From: Bacteroidota bacterium
GTDB taxonomy: Bacteria; Bacteroidota; Bacteroidia; 2-12-FULL-35-15
Direction of reading: 5' to 3'
NCBI GenBank assembly: GCA_947469885.1
Contig: CANIQT010000001.1
Coordinates: 248,001-312,000 of the forward strand
DNA: 64,000 nt
Shown here: in pieces, positions 41,459-51,300 of the stretch
Layout of the letters: every line of letters starts with the position of its first letter
Position numbering within the stretch: position 1 is the stretch's first letter
The notes under the pieces: generated by a model
The model's database searches: none
What the model was told of the DNA's origin: nothing
Seen by the model: the letters and a program-made list of their open reading frames with translations, nothing else
Position numbers and translations under genes: made by a program

Positions 41459-44092
41459 ATGAAGAAAGTAATTGCAATTGTTTTGGCGCTTGTTATATAT
41501 GGGGGGGTGAAAGGGCAAGTGCCCTTCATTACCAAATGGGATTTATCTTATGCAGGCAGTGGGGCTACGCAAATTACATTTGGTGTGGGCACCACAGGCA
41601 TTGTTAATTATACATGGTTACAATTAACAGGTGGCAGTGCTACCGGCAGTGGTACTTTTAGTGGAACTACTGCAACTATTACAGGTTTGCCTATAGGGGC
41701 TACAATACAATTAAGTATTGACTCTGTAAATTTCAATAGATTAAGTATTAATAGTGGGATAGACAGAAGCCGCTTACTTGATGTGGAACAATGGGGCACT
41801 ATAGCATGGAACAGCATGCAGTCTGCTTTTACAGGTTGTGCTAACTTAAATATTACAGCCACGGATTTGCCAAACTTAATTGGAGTTCATGACATGAGTT
41901 TTATGTTTTCTAATTGTCCTGTTTTGAATGGACCAGCTAACATAGGTAGTTGGAACACCTCCGGGGTTACCAATTTTTCTAGTATGTTTAATGGTGATTT
42001 AACTTTCAATCAACCCATTGGCAATTGGAATACTTCTGCAGTAACTAATATGAGTGGTATGTTCCAATATGCTCATGCCTTCAATCAACCTATAGGAACC
42101 TGGAATACTTCTTCTGTTGCAAACATGGGCTGGATGTTTAATTATGCATTTAACTTCAATCAACCCATCGGTAGCTGGAATACATCTTCTGTTACAAATA
42201 TGAATACTATGTTTAATCATGCAAGCGCCTTCAACAAACCAATTAATAGTTGGAACACATCTGCTGTTATTAATATGAGTTTTATGTTTAATTATGCAAC
42301 TACCTTCAACCAACCAATTGGGAGTTGGAATACATCTTCCGTTACTAATATGAATTCTATGTTTGGTGAGGCGCATGCATTTAATAGGCCAATTGGTAGT
42401 TGGAATACATCATCAGTAACCGATATGAGCTGGATGTTTTATTATGCCTATTCTTTTAATCAACCATTAAATGGTTGGGATACACATGCGGTAACAAACA
42501 TGAGTGTGATGTTTGAAAAAGCCAGCAGTTTTAATCAATCCCTTGACAACTGGAATCTAAGTTCAATTCTTAGTTTACAAGACATGCTTGACAGTTGTGG
42601 TATGAATTGTGCAAATTACTCAGCTACTTTAGTAGGATGGAATTCTAATATTAATACACCTAATAGTCGCAACCTACAACTATTATATACACTTCATTAT
42701 GGCACAGATGCAGTGGCTGCGCGTAATAATCTTATTAACATAAAAGGATGGACATTGATTGGAGACATAGCGAATGGTTTTGCATGTTTGCCAATTCCTC
42801 CTTCATTTACCGACTGCCCTGGCACGCAAAATAGTAGTACTGATAGTGGTACCTGCTCTGCAATGCTAAATTACACCGATACTTTAACAGGGAATCCTGT
42901 TCCAATTCTTACTCATACTTTCAGCGGTGCAACAACAGGCAGTGGCGCAGGTGATGGCAGTGGAACCGCCTTTAATGCTGGAACAACTGTAGTAACCATT
43001 ATTGCTGCAAACATGGGAGGCAGCGACACCTGCTCTTTCAATGTAATTGTTACCGATAATGAAAGTCCAACTATTACGGCACCAATAGATGTTGCAGGGT
43101 GTCTTGGTTCAACTGTTGTGCTTGGTACTCCCACATCAAGCGATAATTGCGGCAGTGTATTTGTTACCAACGATGCGCCTGCTGCTTTTCCTTTTGGAGC
43201 CACTATAGTAACCTGGACAGCCGATGATGGTCATGGCAACACAGCTACTGCAACTCAAAATGTAGTGGTTAATTCTGCGACATCATATACCCTATTTCAA
43301 ACAGCTTGTGATAGTTACGCATTAAATTCACAAACTTACACTTCTACAGGAGCATACACGCAAATGCTTACCAATGTAGAAGGGTGTGACAGTGTATTAA
43401 CAATTAATCTTACTATAAATAATGCAACAAGTAATTCCATTTCTCCAACTGCCTGTGATAGTTATACATTAAATTCTCAAACTTATACTACCTCAGGAGC
43501 ATACACTCAAACTCTTACCAATTCAATAGGGTGTGATAGCGTATTAACTATAAATTTAACGATTAATCCATTACCAATTGTTATATTTACAGAAAGTATT
43601 GATACAACTTGTGGTAGTAATCCTCCGATGGTTTTTACAATTGATCCTGCAACTCCTTTAGGTGGAATATATTCCGGTACCTGTGTTTCGGGTAATATAT
43701 TTGATGCGTCATTCGGAAACTTATTGGCATTTAATAATATCGTTTACAGTTATACAGATTTAAATGGTTGTTCTGCAAGCGCCACAGATTCCGTGTTTTT
43801 AGATTTTTGTGTTGGCATTAATAAACCATCATCTTCCGAACAACTCACCATCTTCTTGTCCCCCAACCCCGCCACCACCCAATTAACAATTCAACAATTG
43901 GACAATTCAACAATCGAAACCATACATATATATAATGTGCTTGGGGAGATGGTGCAGTCATCGGACATCGGACATCGGACATCGGTTGCTTTAGATGTAA
44001 GCGGGCTGAACAAAGGAATTTATTTTATTGAAGCAGCACTTATTCGGGGTAACAACAATCAAATAATAAGAAAGAAATTTGTAAAAGAATAA
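41459..44092 (+). CDS. BspA-like (DUF285) repeat protein with HYR-type domain and T9SS sorting domain
   Basis: 877 residues. Signal peptide (1-~19). Residues ~120-400 contain about ten 25-residue DUF285 repeats with the core [20 protein letters not shown], which bind as leucine-rich-like solenoids on the surface. Residues ~445-600 look like HYR/Ig-type domains ([30 protein letters not shown]). Two short repeats follow ([20 protein letters not shown], ~615-705). A type A T9SS sorting domain ends the protein ([21 protein letters not shown]). Probably a surface adhesin. The DUF285 coding repeats are nearly identical and could vary by recombination. Confidence 0.9.
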   Translation: MKKVIAIVLALVIYGGVKGQVPFITKWDLSYAGSGATQITFGVGTTGIVNYTWLQLTGGSATGSGTFSGTTATITGLPIGATIQLSIDSVNFNRLSINSGIDRSRLLDVEQWGTIAWNSMQSAFTGCANLNITATDLPNLIGVHDMSFMFSNCPVLNGPANIGSWNTSGVTNFSSMFNGDLTFNQPIGNWNTSAVTNMSGMFQYAHAFNQPIGTWNTSSVANMGWMFNYAFNFNQPIGSWNTSSVTNMNTMFNHASAFNKPINSWNTSAVINMSFMFNYATTFNQPIGSWNTSSVTNMNSMFGEAHAFNRPIGSWNTSSVTDMSWMFYYAYSFNQPLNGWDTHAVTNMSVMFEKASSFNQSLDNWNLSSILSLQDMLDSCGMNCANYSATLVGWNSNINTPNSRNLQLLYTLHYGTDAVAARNNLINIKGWTLIGDIANGFACLPIPPSFTDCPGTQNSSTDSGTCSAMLNYTDTLTGNPVPILTHTFSGATTGSGAGDGSGTAFNAGTTVVTIIAANMGGSDTCSFNVIVTDNESPTITAPIDVAGCLGSTVVLGTPTSSDNCGSVFVTNDAPAAFPFGATIVTWTADDGHGNTATATQNVVVNSATSYTLFQTACDSYALNSQTYTSTGAYTQMLTNVEGCDSVLTINLTINNATSNSISPTACDSYTLNSQTYTTSGAYTQTLTNSIGCDSVLTINLTINPLPIVIFTESIDTTCGSNPPMVFTIDPATPLGGIYSGTCVSGNIFDASFGNLLAFNNIVYSYTDLNGCSASATDSVFLDFCVGINKPSSSEQLTIFLSPNPATTQLTIQQLDNSTIETIHIYNVLGEMVQSSDIGHRTSVALDVSGLNKGIYFIEAALIRGNNNQIIRKKFVKE

Positions 44093-44096
44093 AAAT

Positions 44097-44195
44097 TAAC
44101 CGCAGAGGGCGCAGAGAAAAGGGAGGAAAGGCAGAGAGCCGCTGAGTATATTCTCTCAGCGGCTCTCTGCCTTTCCTCCCTTTTCTCTGCGGTTA
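44097..44195. repeat. Long inverted repeat (41-bp stem)
   Basis: The left arm (TAACCGCAGAG...AGAGCCGCTGAG, 44097-44146) and right arm (CTCAGCGGCTCT...CTCTGCGGTTA, 44155-44195) match perfectly over 41 bp except for a 9-nt insertion in the left arm (GGCGCAGAG). It ends with a T-rich run and lies 5 nt after the BspA-like stop codon, so it may also terminate transcription. It belongs to the CCGCAGAG... family seen dispersed in Bacteroidota. Confidence 0.9.
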
Positions 44196-44265
44196 TATTT
44201 TTTTATTTGTAAATTTGTAAAGATTCGTAATTCGTAAATTCGTATTAATTTGTTATCCGTACTCA

Positions 44266-44679
44266 ATGAACCCATTCAAACAAAAAACACCCATTCAAAT
44301 TCGTTTCAAAGACATTGATCGTTTAGGACATGTAAATAATGCCAACCATGTTACTTATTTTGAGTTGGCAAGAGTAGATTATTTTAATGCCCTTTCTGGT
44401 GATGATATAAAAATAGATTGGGATAATGAAGGAGTAATTCTGGCAAAAATAGAAATGGAATACAAACAACCTATTTTATTAGACGATAAAGTATTTGCTT
44501 ATACTTGGGTTTCAAAAATTGGTTCAAAGAGTTTTGATATGAGTTGTTCTATTGTTCGTGTTGTAAATGGTGTGGAAGTGGAAGCAGCTAAAGGATTAGC
44601 TATTATTGTTTGTTTTAATTACCGAACCAACCAGAGTATTCCTATTCCCGAAACATGGAAGGCTAAAATGATTTCTTAA
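44266..44679 (+). CDS. Acyl-CoA thioesterase (4HBT hotdog fold)
   Basis: 137 residues, single hotdog domain. IQIRFKDIDRLGHVNNANHV and YFELARVDYF carry the 4HBT signature with the catalytic Asp in the D-x-x-GHVNN segment (DRLGHVNN). It hydrolyses acyl-CoA thioesters in the cytoplasm; chain preference is not predictable. The gene is a standalone unit after the long hairpin; it overlaps no neighbour. Confidence 0.9.
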   Translation: MNPFKQKTPIQIRFKDIDRLGHVNNANHVTYFELARVDYFNALSGDDIKIDWDNEGVILAKIEMEYKQPILLDDKVFAYTWVSKIGSKSFDMSCSIVRVVNGVEVEAAKGLAIIVCFNYRTNQSIPIPETWKAKMIS

Positions 44680-44768
44680 AAAAAGTTTAATTTAAATGTC
44701 CAATTCCAAAAACTGAATCGTTATTAGGGTATAAATTCAATAATTATTAATCAAAACAAAAACAAAAA

Positions 44769-45152
44769 ATGACAGCAAAAGAAAATGCACTCAATTGGTT
44801 CGAAATATCTGTATCGGATATGAACCGCGCAAAAAAATTCTATGAAACAGTTTTCGGAATTGAAATGCAACTGCAGGAAATGATGGGAATGCAAATGGCA
44901 TTCTTTCCTGCCGAAGATATGAACGGAAAAGTTTCCGGTTCGTTAGTACAAGGTCCTAACCACAAGCCAAGCATGGATGGGGCAAAAATTTATTTGAACG
45001 GCAATCCCGATTTAGCAAATGCACTTGCTAAAGTGGAAGCTGCAGGAGGTAAAGTAATAATGCCTAAAACTAAAATCAGTGATGAGATTGGTTGTATGGC
45101 ATTTTTTATTGATACCGAAGGAAACAATGTGGCATTACATTCGAATAACTAA
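44769..45152 (+). CDS. VOC-family (glyoxalase/dioxygenase superfamily) protein
   Basis: 127 residues. Two beta-alpha-beta-beta-beta modules start with NWFEISVSDMNRAKKFYETVFGIE and end MAFFIDTEGNNVALHSN, the standard glyoxalase/bleomycin-resistance pattern; the final Glu in the GNNVALH region and an early Glu/His set would bind a metal. The substrate is not evident. It is the first gene of a run (VOC, SnoaL, YCII, sigma factor) that resembles ECF42-linked clusters. Confidence 0.87.
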   Translation: MTAKENALNWFEISVSDMNRAKKFYETVFGIEMQLQEMMGMQMAFFPAEDMNGKVSGSLVQGPNHKPSMDGAKIYLNGNPDLANALAKVEAAGGKVIMPKTKISDEIGCMAFFIDTEGNNVALHSNN

Positions 45153-45168
45153 ACAGTAACTCTCTACT

Positions 45169-45210
45169 CCTCTCTTCCCTTTCTACAGACTCAAGGAAAG
45201 GGGAGAGAGG
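45169..45210. repeat. Pyrimidine/purine hairpin element
   Basis: CCTCTCTTCCCTTTCT pairs with AGGAAAGGGGAGAGAGG (loop ACAGACTCA). Dispersed CCCTCTCC-family hairpin between the VOC and SnoaL-like genes; not a classical terminator, since no T-run follows. Confidence 0.7.
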
Positions 45211-45263
45211 AAAGTGTGAGGCAAAAAAATTAACTAATTAATTAAAATTAAAACAAAAAAATT

Positions 45264-45638
45264 ATGACAACAAATCAAAAAACAATGACTACCCAAGAGG
45301 TAGCAAACAGATTAGTTGAACTTTGCCGCAATGGGAAAGTTCTGGAAGCACAGGAAGAATTATTTGCTGATGACGTTACAAGTCACGAACCAGCACATGC
45401 ACCTGCCCCTCCCGCCATTGGCAGAGAAGCAGCTTTGGCGAAAGGGAAACATTTTGCTTCGATGATAGAAGAGCGTCACGGTGGTTCATTTTCTGACCCT
45501 ATTGTTGGCGGAAATTATTTTAGCATTGTTTGCAAATTGGATGCTACCATGAAAGGACAAGGAAGAATGCAGTTAGATGAAATTTGTGTTTTTGGAGTTA
45601 GAGATGGCAAAGTAATTTCCGAACAATTTTTCTATTAA
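45264..45638 (+). CDS. SnoaL-like / NTF2-fold protein
   Basis: 124 residues with the NTF2/SnoaL-like cone fold pattern: EVANRLVELCRNGKVLEAQEE, LFADDVTSHEPAHAP (catalytic-region His/Asp) and LDEICVFGVRDGKVISEQF. The family contains isomerases and non-enzymatic ligand-binding proteins; no specific activity can be assigned. It lies 24 nt before the YCII gene and is likely in the same transcript. Confidence 0.85.
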   Translation: MTTNQKTMTTQEVANRLVELCRNGKVLEAQEELFADDVTSHEPAHAPAPPAIGREAALAKGKHFASMIEERHGGSFSDPIVGGNYFSIVCKLDATMKGQGRMQLDEICVFGVRDGKVISEQFFY

Positions 45639-45662
45639 TTCTTAAATTTAAAACAAAACATA

Positions 45663-46010
45663 ATGAAAGAATTTTTATTAGTATTCAGAAGAGATGCGGT
45701 GACCAAAGACGCTCAGTTATCCCCCGAACAAATGCAGGCAATGATGAAACCTTGGCAGGACTGGATGGGCGGGCTGGCAGCACAAAACAAATTAGTGAGT
45801 TCGGGCAACAGGCTTGATTCTGACGGAAGAGTAGTGAAACCTGATAATGTAATAACCAACGGTCCTTATGTGGAAACGAAGGAAGCCATAGGAGGTTACA
45901 TAATTATTAGAGCTGATTCTATTGACGAAGCCGCTGAGCTTTCAAAAGGTTGTCCAATCTTAAAAACAGGAGGAAATGTGGAAATTCGCACGCTTGTACC
46001 TATGGATTAA
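45663..46010 (+). CDS. YCII (DGPF)-family protein
   Basis: 115 residues with the YCII signature: EFLLVFRRDAVTKDAQLSPE at the start, and NGPYVETKEAIGGYIIIRAD and DEAAELSKGCPIL toward the end (the DGPF-type motif is here NGPY). These small proteins are regularly encoded next to ECF42-type sigma factors, as here. Their biochemical role is unresolved. Confidence 0.9.
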   Translation: MKEFLLVFRRDAVTKDAQLSPEQMQAMMKPWQDWMGGLAAQNKLVSSGNRLDSDGRVVKPDNVITNGPYVETKEAIGGYIIIRADSIDEAAELSKGCPILKTGGNVEIRTLVPMD

Positions 46011-46027
46011 AATCAACAAATAATTCG

Positions 46028-46060
46028 AAAGCCTTCCGAAATCAACGGGAGGCTTTTTTT
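46028..46060 (+). terminator. Intrinsic terminator directly before the ECF42 sigma gene
   Basis: AAAGCCTTCCG, loop AAATCAA, CGGGAGGCTTT, followed by TTTTTTT (46054-46060). An 11-bp stem with one G-T pair. It ends only four bases before the ATG at 46065, so any transcript from the YCII gene would have to read through it. This looks like an attenuator or a dampening terminator. Confidence 0.9.
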
Positions 46061-46064
46061 ATTT

Positions 46065-47300
46065 ATGCAGGAAGAAGAATTAATACCTCATTTGTTCAGA
46101 ACTGAATATCGGAAAATTATTTCTGTGTTGTGTAAAGTATTCGGCATTGAACACATCGAAATTGCTGAAGACATAGTAAGTGATACTTTTCTGTTAGCCT
46201 CCGAAACATGGGGATTAAAGGGATTGCCAAAAAATCCTACTGCATGGCTTTATACTGTTTCTAAAAACAAAGCATTAGATTTTATCAAACGAAATAAACT
46301 ATTTAATGACAAAATATCACCTGAACTAAAACAAACAGAAATGATATCGGATAATATTGAAATTGATTTGTCGAACAAAAATATTAATGATAGTCAGTTG
46401 CAAATGATGTTTGCAATTTGCCATCCTTCTATTTCCACTGAAGCACAAATTGGTTTATCATTGAATATTCTCTGTGGATTTGGAGGAGATGAAATAGCAG
46501 ATGCCTTTTTAACCAACAAAGAAGCTACTTACAAACGACTGGCAAGAGCAAAGGAAAAACTAAGAACAGAAAAAGTAAAAATTGAATTTCCTTCGCCTTC
46601 AGAAATTTCAAGCAGGTTAGAAACAGTTCTAACTACTTTATATCTGCTTTTCAGCGAAGGATACTATTCTTCTTCACAAAACACCACCTTGCGTAAAGAC
46701 CTTTGTGTGGAAGCAATGCGATTAAATTTAATGCTTGTTGAAAATGAACAAACCAATACACCTGCTGCCAATGCATTACTTTCGTTGATGTGTTTTCATT
46801 CATCAAGATTTGAAGCACGAATAAATAAAAATGGAGAAATAATTTTATATGAAGACCAGAACGAAGAATTGTGGAACAAAGAATTAATTGAAAAAGGAGA
46901 ATACTATCTGAATCGTTCGTCAAAGGGCAGTAGGCTATCTAAGTATCATCTGGAAGCTGGAATTGCATACTGGCACACCATAAAAAACGACACAACAGAA
47001 AAATGGGAAAATATTTTACAGTTATATAATAAACTGCTTCAATTGGAATACTCACCTATTGCAGCATTAAACAGAACGTATGCTCTTTCGAAAGCGAATG
47101 GAAAAGAAGAAGCAATAACAGAAGCTGAAAAATTAAATCTTGCCGGCAATCATTTGTACCATTCGTTATTAGGCAATCTTTATACTAATGTGGATACTAT
47201 AAAAGCAATTCAACATTTGCAAACTGCTTTGGAACTTGCAAGAACAGTGGCAGACAAAAAGGTTATCTCAAATAAAATTGCTAGCCTAAAAGGAAAGTAA
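46065..47300 (+). CDS. ECF42-type RNA polymerase sigma factor with TPR-like C-terminus
   Basis: 411 residues, much longer than a normal ECF sigma (~190). Residues ~1-160 hold sigma-2 (ELIPHLFRTEYRKIISVLCK; EIAEDIVSDTFLLASETW) and sigma-4 (LNILCGFGGDEIADAFLTNK). Residues ~170-411 form a long helical domain with TPR-type repeats (NALLSLMCFHSSRFEARIN; AALNRTYALSKANGKEEA). This architecture and the YCII neighbour match the ECF42 group, in which the C-terminal domain replaces an anti-sigma factor as the regulator. The signal is unknown. Confidence 0.92.
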   Translation: MQEEELIPHLFRTEYRKIISVLCKVFGIEHIEIAEDIVSDTFLLASETWGLKGLPKNPTAWLYTVSKNKALDFIKRNKLFNDKISPELKQTEMISDNIEIDLSNKNINDSQLQMMFAICHPSISTEAQIGLSLNILCGFGGDEIADAFLTNKEATYKRLARAKEKLRTEKVKIEFPSPSEISSRLETVLTTLYLLFSEGYYSSSQNTTLRKDLCVEAMRLNLMLVENEQTNTPAANALLSLMCFHSSRFEARINKNGEIILYEDQNEELWNKELIEKGEYYLNRSSKGSRLSKYHLEAGIAYWHTIKNDTTEKWENILQLYNKLLQLEYSPIAALNRTYALSKANGKEEAITEAEKLNLAGNHLYHSLLGNLYTNVDTIKAIQHLQTALELARTVADKKVISNKIASLKGK

Positions 47301-47328
47301 GACTAATCAAAATTAATCGGATTATTTT

Positions 47329-47547
47329 TTAATCATTTACAAATTCAAATCTCGGCATTTTCACGCCTTCAATTTCTACTTCTTCAGTAAACATTTTAAG
47401 TGGACGAACCCATAAGTTTTCTCCTTCATTTTGATAAAGTGCTTTGTAAACTACTAACTTTTCAAGCGTTTCGCTGTGTGTTGCAATTCCAATAACTTCA
47501 TAGATATTGCCCTTGTAATGTTTGTATTTACCTAATTTAATATTCAT
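47329..47547 (-). CDS. DUF1653 domain protein
   Basis: 72 residues covering a full DUF1653 domain: LGKYKHYKGNIYEVIGIATHSETLE, VVYKALYQNEGENLWVRPL and FTEEVEIEGVKMPRF. The family is small, cytoplasmic and of unknown function; an SH3-like barrel is usually assumed. It is followed by a degenerate CCCTGTCAGG-type element, and the MBL hydrolase gene upstream on the same strand ends 51 nt before it. Confidence 0.85.
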   Translation of the reverse strand: MNIKLGKYKHYKGNIYEVIGIATHSETLEKLVVYKALYQNEGENLWVRPLKMFTEEVEIEGVKMPRFEFVND

Positions 47548-47556
47548 CGAAATATT

Positions 47557-47589
47557 ACAAATACCCCTGTTAAGGTTTAAAACCCCGAC
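47557..47589. repeat. Degenerate copy of the CCCTGTCAGG element
   Basis: ACCCCTGTTAAGGTTTAAAACCCCGACAGTG, related to the perfect copy at 16767-16799 but with a broken stem. Between the MBL hydrolase and DUF1653 genes. Confidence 0.5.
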
Positions 47590-47598
47590 AGTGCTAAG

Positions 47599-48237
47599 TT
47601 AAATTAAAAAAGGATTATTATTTCTTTCAAAACCAATAGTAGTTTCTGGTCCGTGCCCGCTGTAAACTTTATAATCATCACCCAATGGAAATAATTTTGT
47701 TTTGATGCTATTGATAAGAGTTTCATGGTGTCCGCCCGGAAGGTCGCTTCTCCCAATACTACCATAAAACAAAACATCACCGGCAATCATAAATTTTTGC
47801 CCTCTATTATAAAAAGTAATGCTTCCGGGAGAATGCCCGGGGGTGAAAAGAATTTCAAGCGTTGAATTTCCGAATTTTATTACATCACCTTCATCCAAAT
47901 AAATAGAAGGCACTGGCGAAGGCTGTGCATTGAGATTGTACATACTTGCAACGCCTAAATAAGAATCTAAAACCAGTTGGTCGTTTTTATTTATTTCCAG
48001 TTGAAGTCGGTATTTTTCAGCAACAAATCCATTTCCAAAAACATGGTCGAGATGACAATGTGTATTTAAAAGTTTAACAGGCTTCAACTTATTCTCTTCA
48101 ATAAATTTAGTTAATTCAGCCCGTTCAGAACTATCATAACATCCAGGATCAATAATTATACATTCTTTTGTTTCATCAAATAAAATGTATGTGTTTTCCT
48201 GGAAAGGACCAAATGTAAAATAGTGAACAGAAATCAT
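47599..48237 (-). CDS. Metallo-beta-lactamase-fold hydrolase (glyoxalase II-like)
   Basis: 212 residues without signal peptide. Complete metal ligands: THCHLDHVFG (HxHxDH), GHSPGSITF (His), IAGDVLFYG (Asp) and YSGHGPETTIGFE (His). This is the short glyoxalase II/YcbL-type (about 210 aa), acting on glutathione or other thioesters or related esters. Bacteroidota often lack glutathione, so the natural substrate is uncertain. The gene for DUF1653 follows 51 nt downstream. Confidence 0.9.
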   Translation of the reverse strand: MISVHYFTFGPFQENTYILFDETKECIIIDPGCYDSSERAELTKFIEENKLKPVKLLNTHCHLDHVFGNGFVAEKYRLQLEINKNDQLVLDSYLGVASMYNLNAQPSPVPSIYLDEGDVIKFGNSTLEILFTPGHSPGSITFYNRGQKFMIAGDVLFYGSIGRSDLPGGHHETLINSIKTKLFPLGDDYKVYSGHGPETTIGFERNNNPFLI

Positions 48238-48333
48238 ATTTATTTTTTTTCAAAATTAACAAAACTTATCATTAAAAATAGGCGAATAGTTGCGTTATAT
48301 TTATTAATTTAGCGTTCCAAATTAAAAACAGGT

Positions 48334-51300
48334 TTGAAAAAAAATAGCTTTATATATAAAATAGTTTTAATCCTCATCAGCATTATTCTTTCGAATAATT
48401 TATCCACTGCTCAGTTTTATAATGGCTCACAAACTGATTTCGGAAAAAACAGAGTGAAGTACGAAGACTTTTTCTGGACATATTATTCGTACGACCGTTA
48501 CGATGTTTATTTTTATGAAGAAGGAAGAGATGTGGCAAATTATGTTTCGAAGGCAGTAAAAAAGCAAATTGAGTCTGTTGAAAAACTTTTCGATTATTCG
48601 TTTGATGAAAAAATTCAATTTATCTGTTACAACAAGCAATCTGATTTTAAACAAAGCAATATCGGGCTTGGTGAGCAGGAAGAGTACAATACAGGGGGAG
48701 TAACACGAATAGCAGGTTCAAAAATTATTCTTTACTTTGAAGGCGACCATGCCAAATTGGATGCTCAAATAAGAAGTGGAGTAGCCGAAGTATTGATGAA
48801 TCAAATGATGTACGGAGGGAAGGTTAGCGAAATGTTTAAAAACAATACCCTCTTAAATTTACCGGAATGGTACACCAAAGGATTTACTGATTATGTTGCT
48901 AATGACTGGAATTCAGATATTGATAACCGTGTGAAAGATGGAATTTTAAGCGGAAAATTTAAAAACATCAATCGTTTGGAAGGCGAGGATGCAGTATATG
49001 CAGGGCATGCCTTATGGAAACATATTGCTGATAATTATGGAGAAGCTGTTTTTTCAAACATATTATACATGACAAAAGTTAGTCGTAATATTGATAATTC
49101 GGTAAGTTTTGTGTTGGGTATCTCTATCAAAGGTTTATGGAAAGATTGTAGCGAATCGTTTACTAATAAATACAATGAAAAAGATAACAGCAAAAAATTA
49201 CCAGAACAAACACCTCTCTTAAAAAAAATAAAATCTACAAGAGTTTATAATCAGATGAAGATAAGTCCTGATGGAAAATTTGTGGCCTATTCTACTAACG
49301 AAATGGGGCAGTACAAAATATGGTTGTATAACGTGGAGAGAAATAAAGCAAAACGAATTTTAAAATCAGGACATAAAATTGACAGAATAAATGATTACTC
49401 CTTCCCTTTACTGGCATGGCATCCGAGTGGTAAATTATTTTCTTACATTATCGAAAGTAAAAACCGGGAGGTAATGACCACCTATGAAATAGAAAACAGA
49501 GAACGGAATTCGAGAAACATTTTTGGTTTCGAAAAAATATTAGACTATTCGTATAATTCGGATGGAAAAAGGTTTGTAATGTCGGCAGTACAAAAAGGAC
49601 AATCTGATATTTTTATTTTTACAGCAGCTTCGAATGCCTACGATCAAATAACAAAAGATATTTATGACGACATGACTCCACGTTTTGTTCATAATTCAAA
49701 AAGCATTGTTTTTGCTTCCAATCGCCCAACAGATACTTTGAATTTTGATGCGAAGAAAAAAATACCTGATGCACAATTACATAAAGATTTGTTTATGTTC
49801 GATAATATTACAAAATCAAAAGTATTAACACGTATTACCAATACTCCCACTATAGATGAATCGTATCCTGCTGATTACGATAGTACACACATCTCTTATT
49901 TAAGCGATTTGAACGGAATAAGAAACAGATATATTGCACGATTCGACAGTGCAATTGCTTATGTGGATACCAGTTCACATTACCGCACAGTAGTTTCAAC
50001 TTATCCTGTCTCAAACTATTCAAGAAATATTATTGAACAGGATATAAATGTGAAAGCAAACAAATTTACTGAAATTGTTTACGAAAAAGGAAAATACAAA
50101 ATGTATGTGGCACCTATTGCAAGTTCAAGCGCGTTGGCACCACTTTATCTAGTAAATACGTCCTACAGGGATTATAAAAACAGACTGGAGAAAAAAGAAC
50201 AACAGGAAATAGATTCAAAAAACAGGAATTTATATGAAACACCAATGCTTGAGAATGTAAAAATTTTGGTGATTGAAACTAAAAAAACAGACACAACACA
50301 AGTAGATATTAATAATTATGTTTTTGAAAATGAGAAAAAGGAAGTTGATAATAACGAAGGACCTACTAGTATATCGGCCAGTGGCAACGACACTGCCAGT
50401 ATGTTTTCAAAATTAAATGAGGATTTTGTTTTAGGGAAACAAAAAAATTACAATACTAATTATTCTGTTGATTATGTAGTTTCTCAATTAGATAATTCCT
50501 TTTCAAACACGTCCTATCAGAAATTTACCGGAGGTGCTGGTCCAATTTATTTGAATCCCGGAATTAATGCCCTGTTTAAAATTGGTATTTCCGATTTATT
50601 TGAAGATTATCGAATAATAGGAGCTGTGCGTTTTTCGGGCGATTTAAATAGCAATGAATTTTTTGTGAGCTATGAAAACAGATTACACAAAATTGACAGG
50701 CAGGTAATTCTCCACCGTCAAGCATTGCTAAATGTTTCAGATAACAATTCTATGGCTAAAATTCACTCTCACGATATAAGATATATTTTAAAATTTCCTT
50801 TTAGTGAAGTTGCCGGGGTTCGTGCCTCTGTTTGTTATCGAAATGACAGAGTAGTTTATCTTGCAACCAATGATGCTAATTTACGCGAACCAAATAAATA
50901 TGAAAATTGGGGGACAGCAAAACTGGAATATGTTTTTGATAACTCAATTAAAAAAGGCTTGAATCTATATAATGGTATCAGAGCAAAATTGTTTGGTGAA
51001 TATTATCGGCAGATAGATAAAGACAAAACAGACTTTTTTGTAGTAGGCTTTGATGCACGTTTTTACAAAAAAATACATCGCTGTTTTATCTGGGCAAACA
51101 GATTAGCAGGTAGTACTTCATTCGGCAATCAAAAATTAATTTATTACATGGGCGGAGTAGATAATTGGTTTGGTGCAAATAATCCAAGAAATTTTGATTA
51201 TACCACTAACATTGCTACCGACCAGAATTATGCTTATCAAACTTTGGCAACTAATATGCGAGGCTTTATTCAAAATGCACGAAACGGAAATAGTTTTGTA

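Noticed and set aside
41166-41477. Short ORFs across array C
   Set aside because: Same reason: repeat-derived open frames on both strands, none with protein-like composition.
41459-44092. Phase-variable invertible locus in the BspA-like gene
   Set aside because: Repeats are coding DUF285 units of 75 bp; no recombinase or inverted sites were found.
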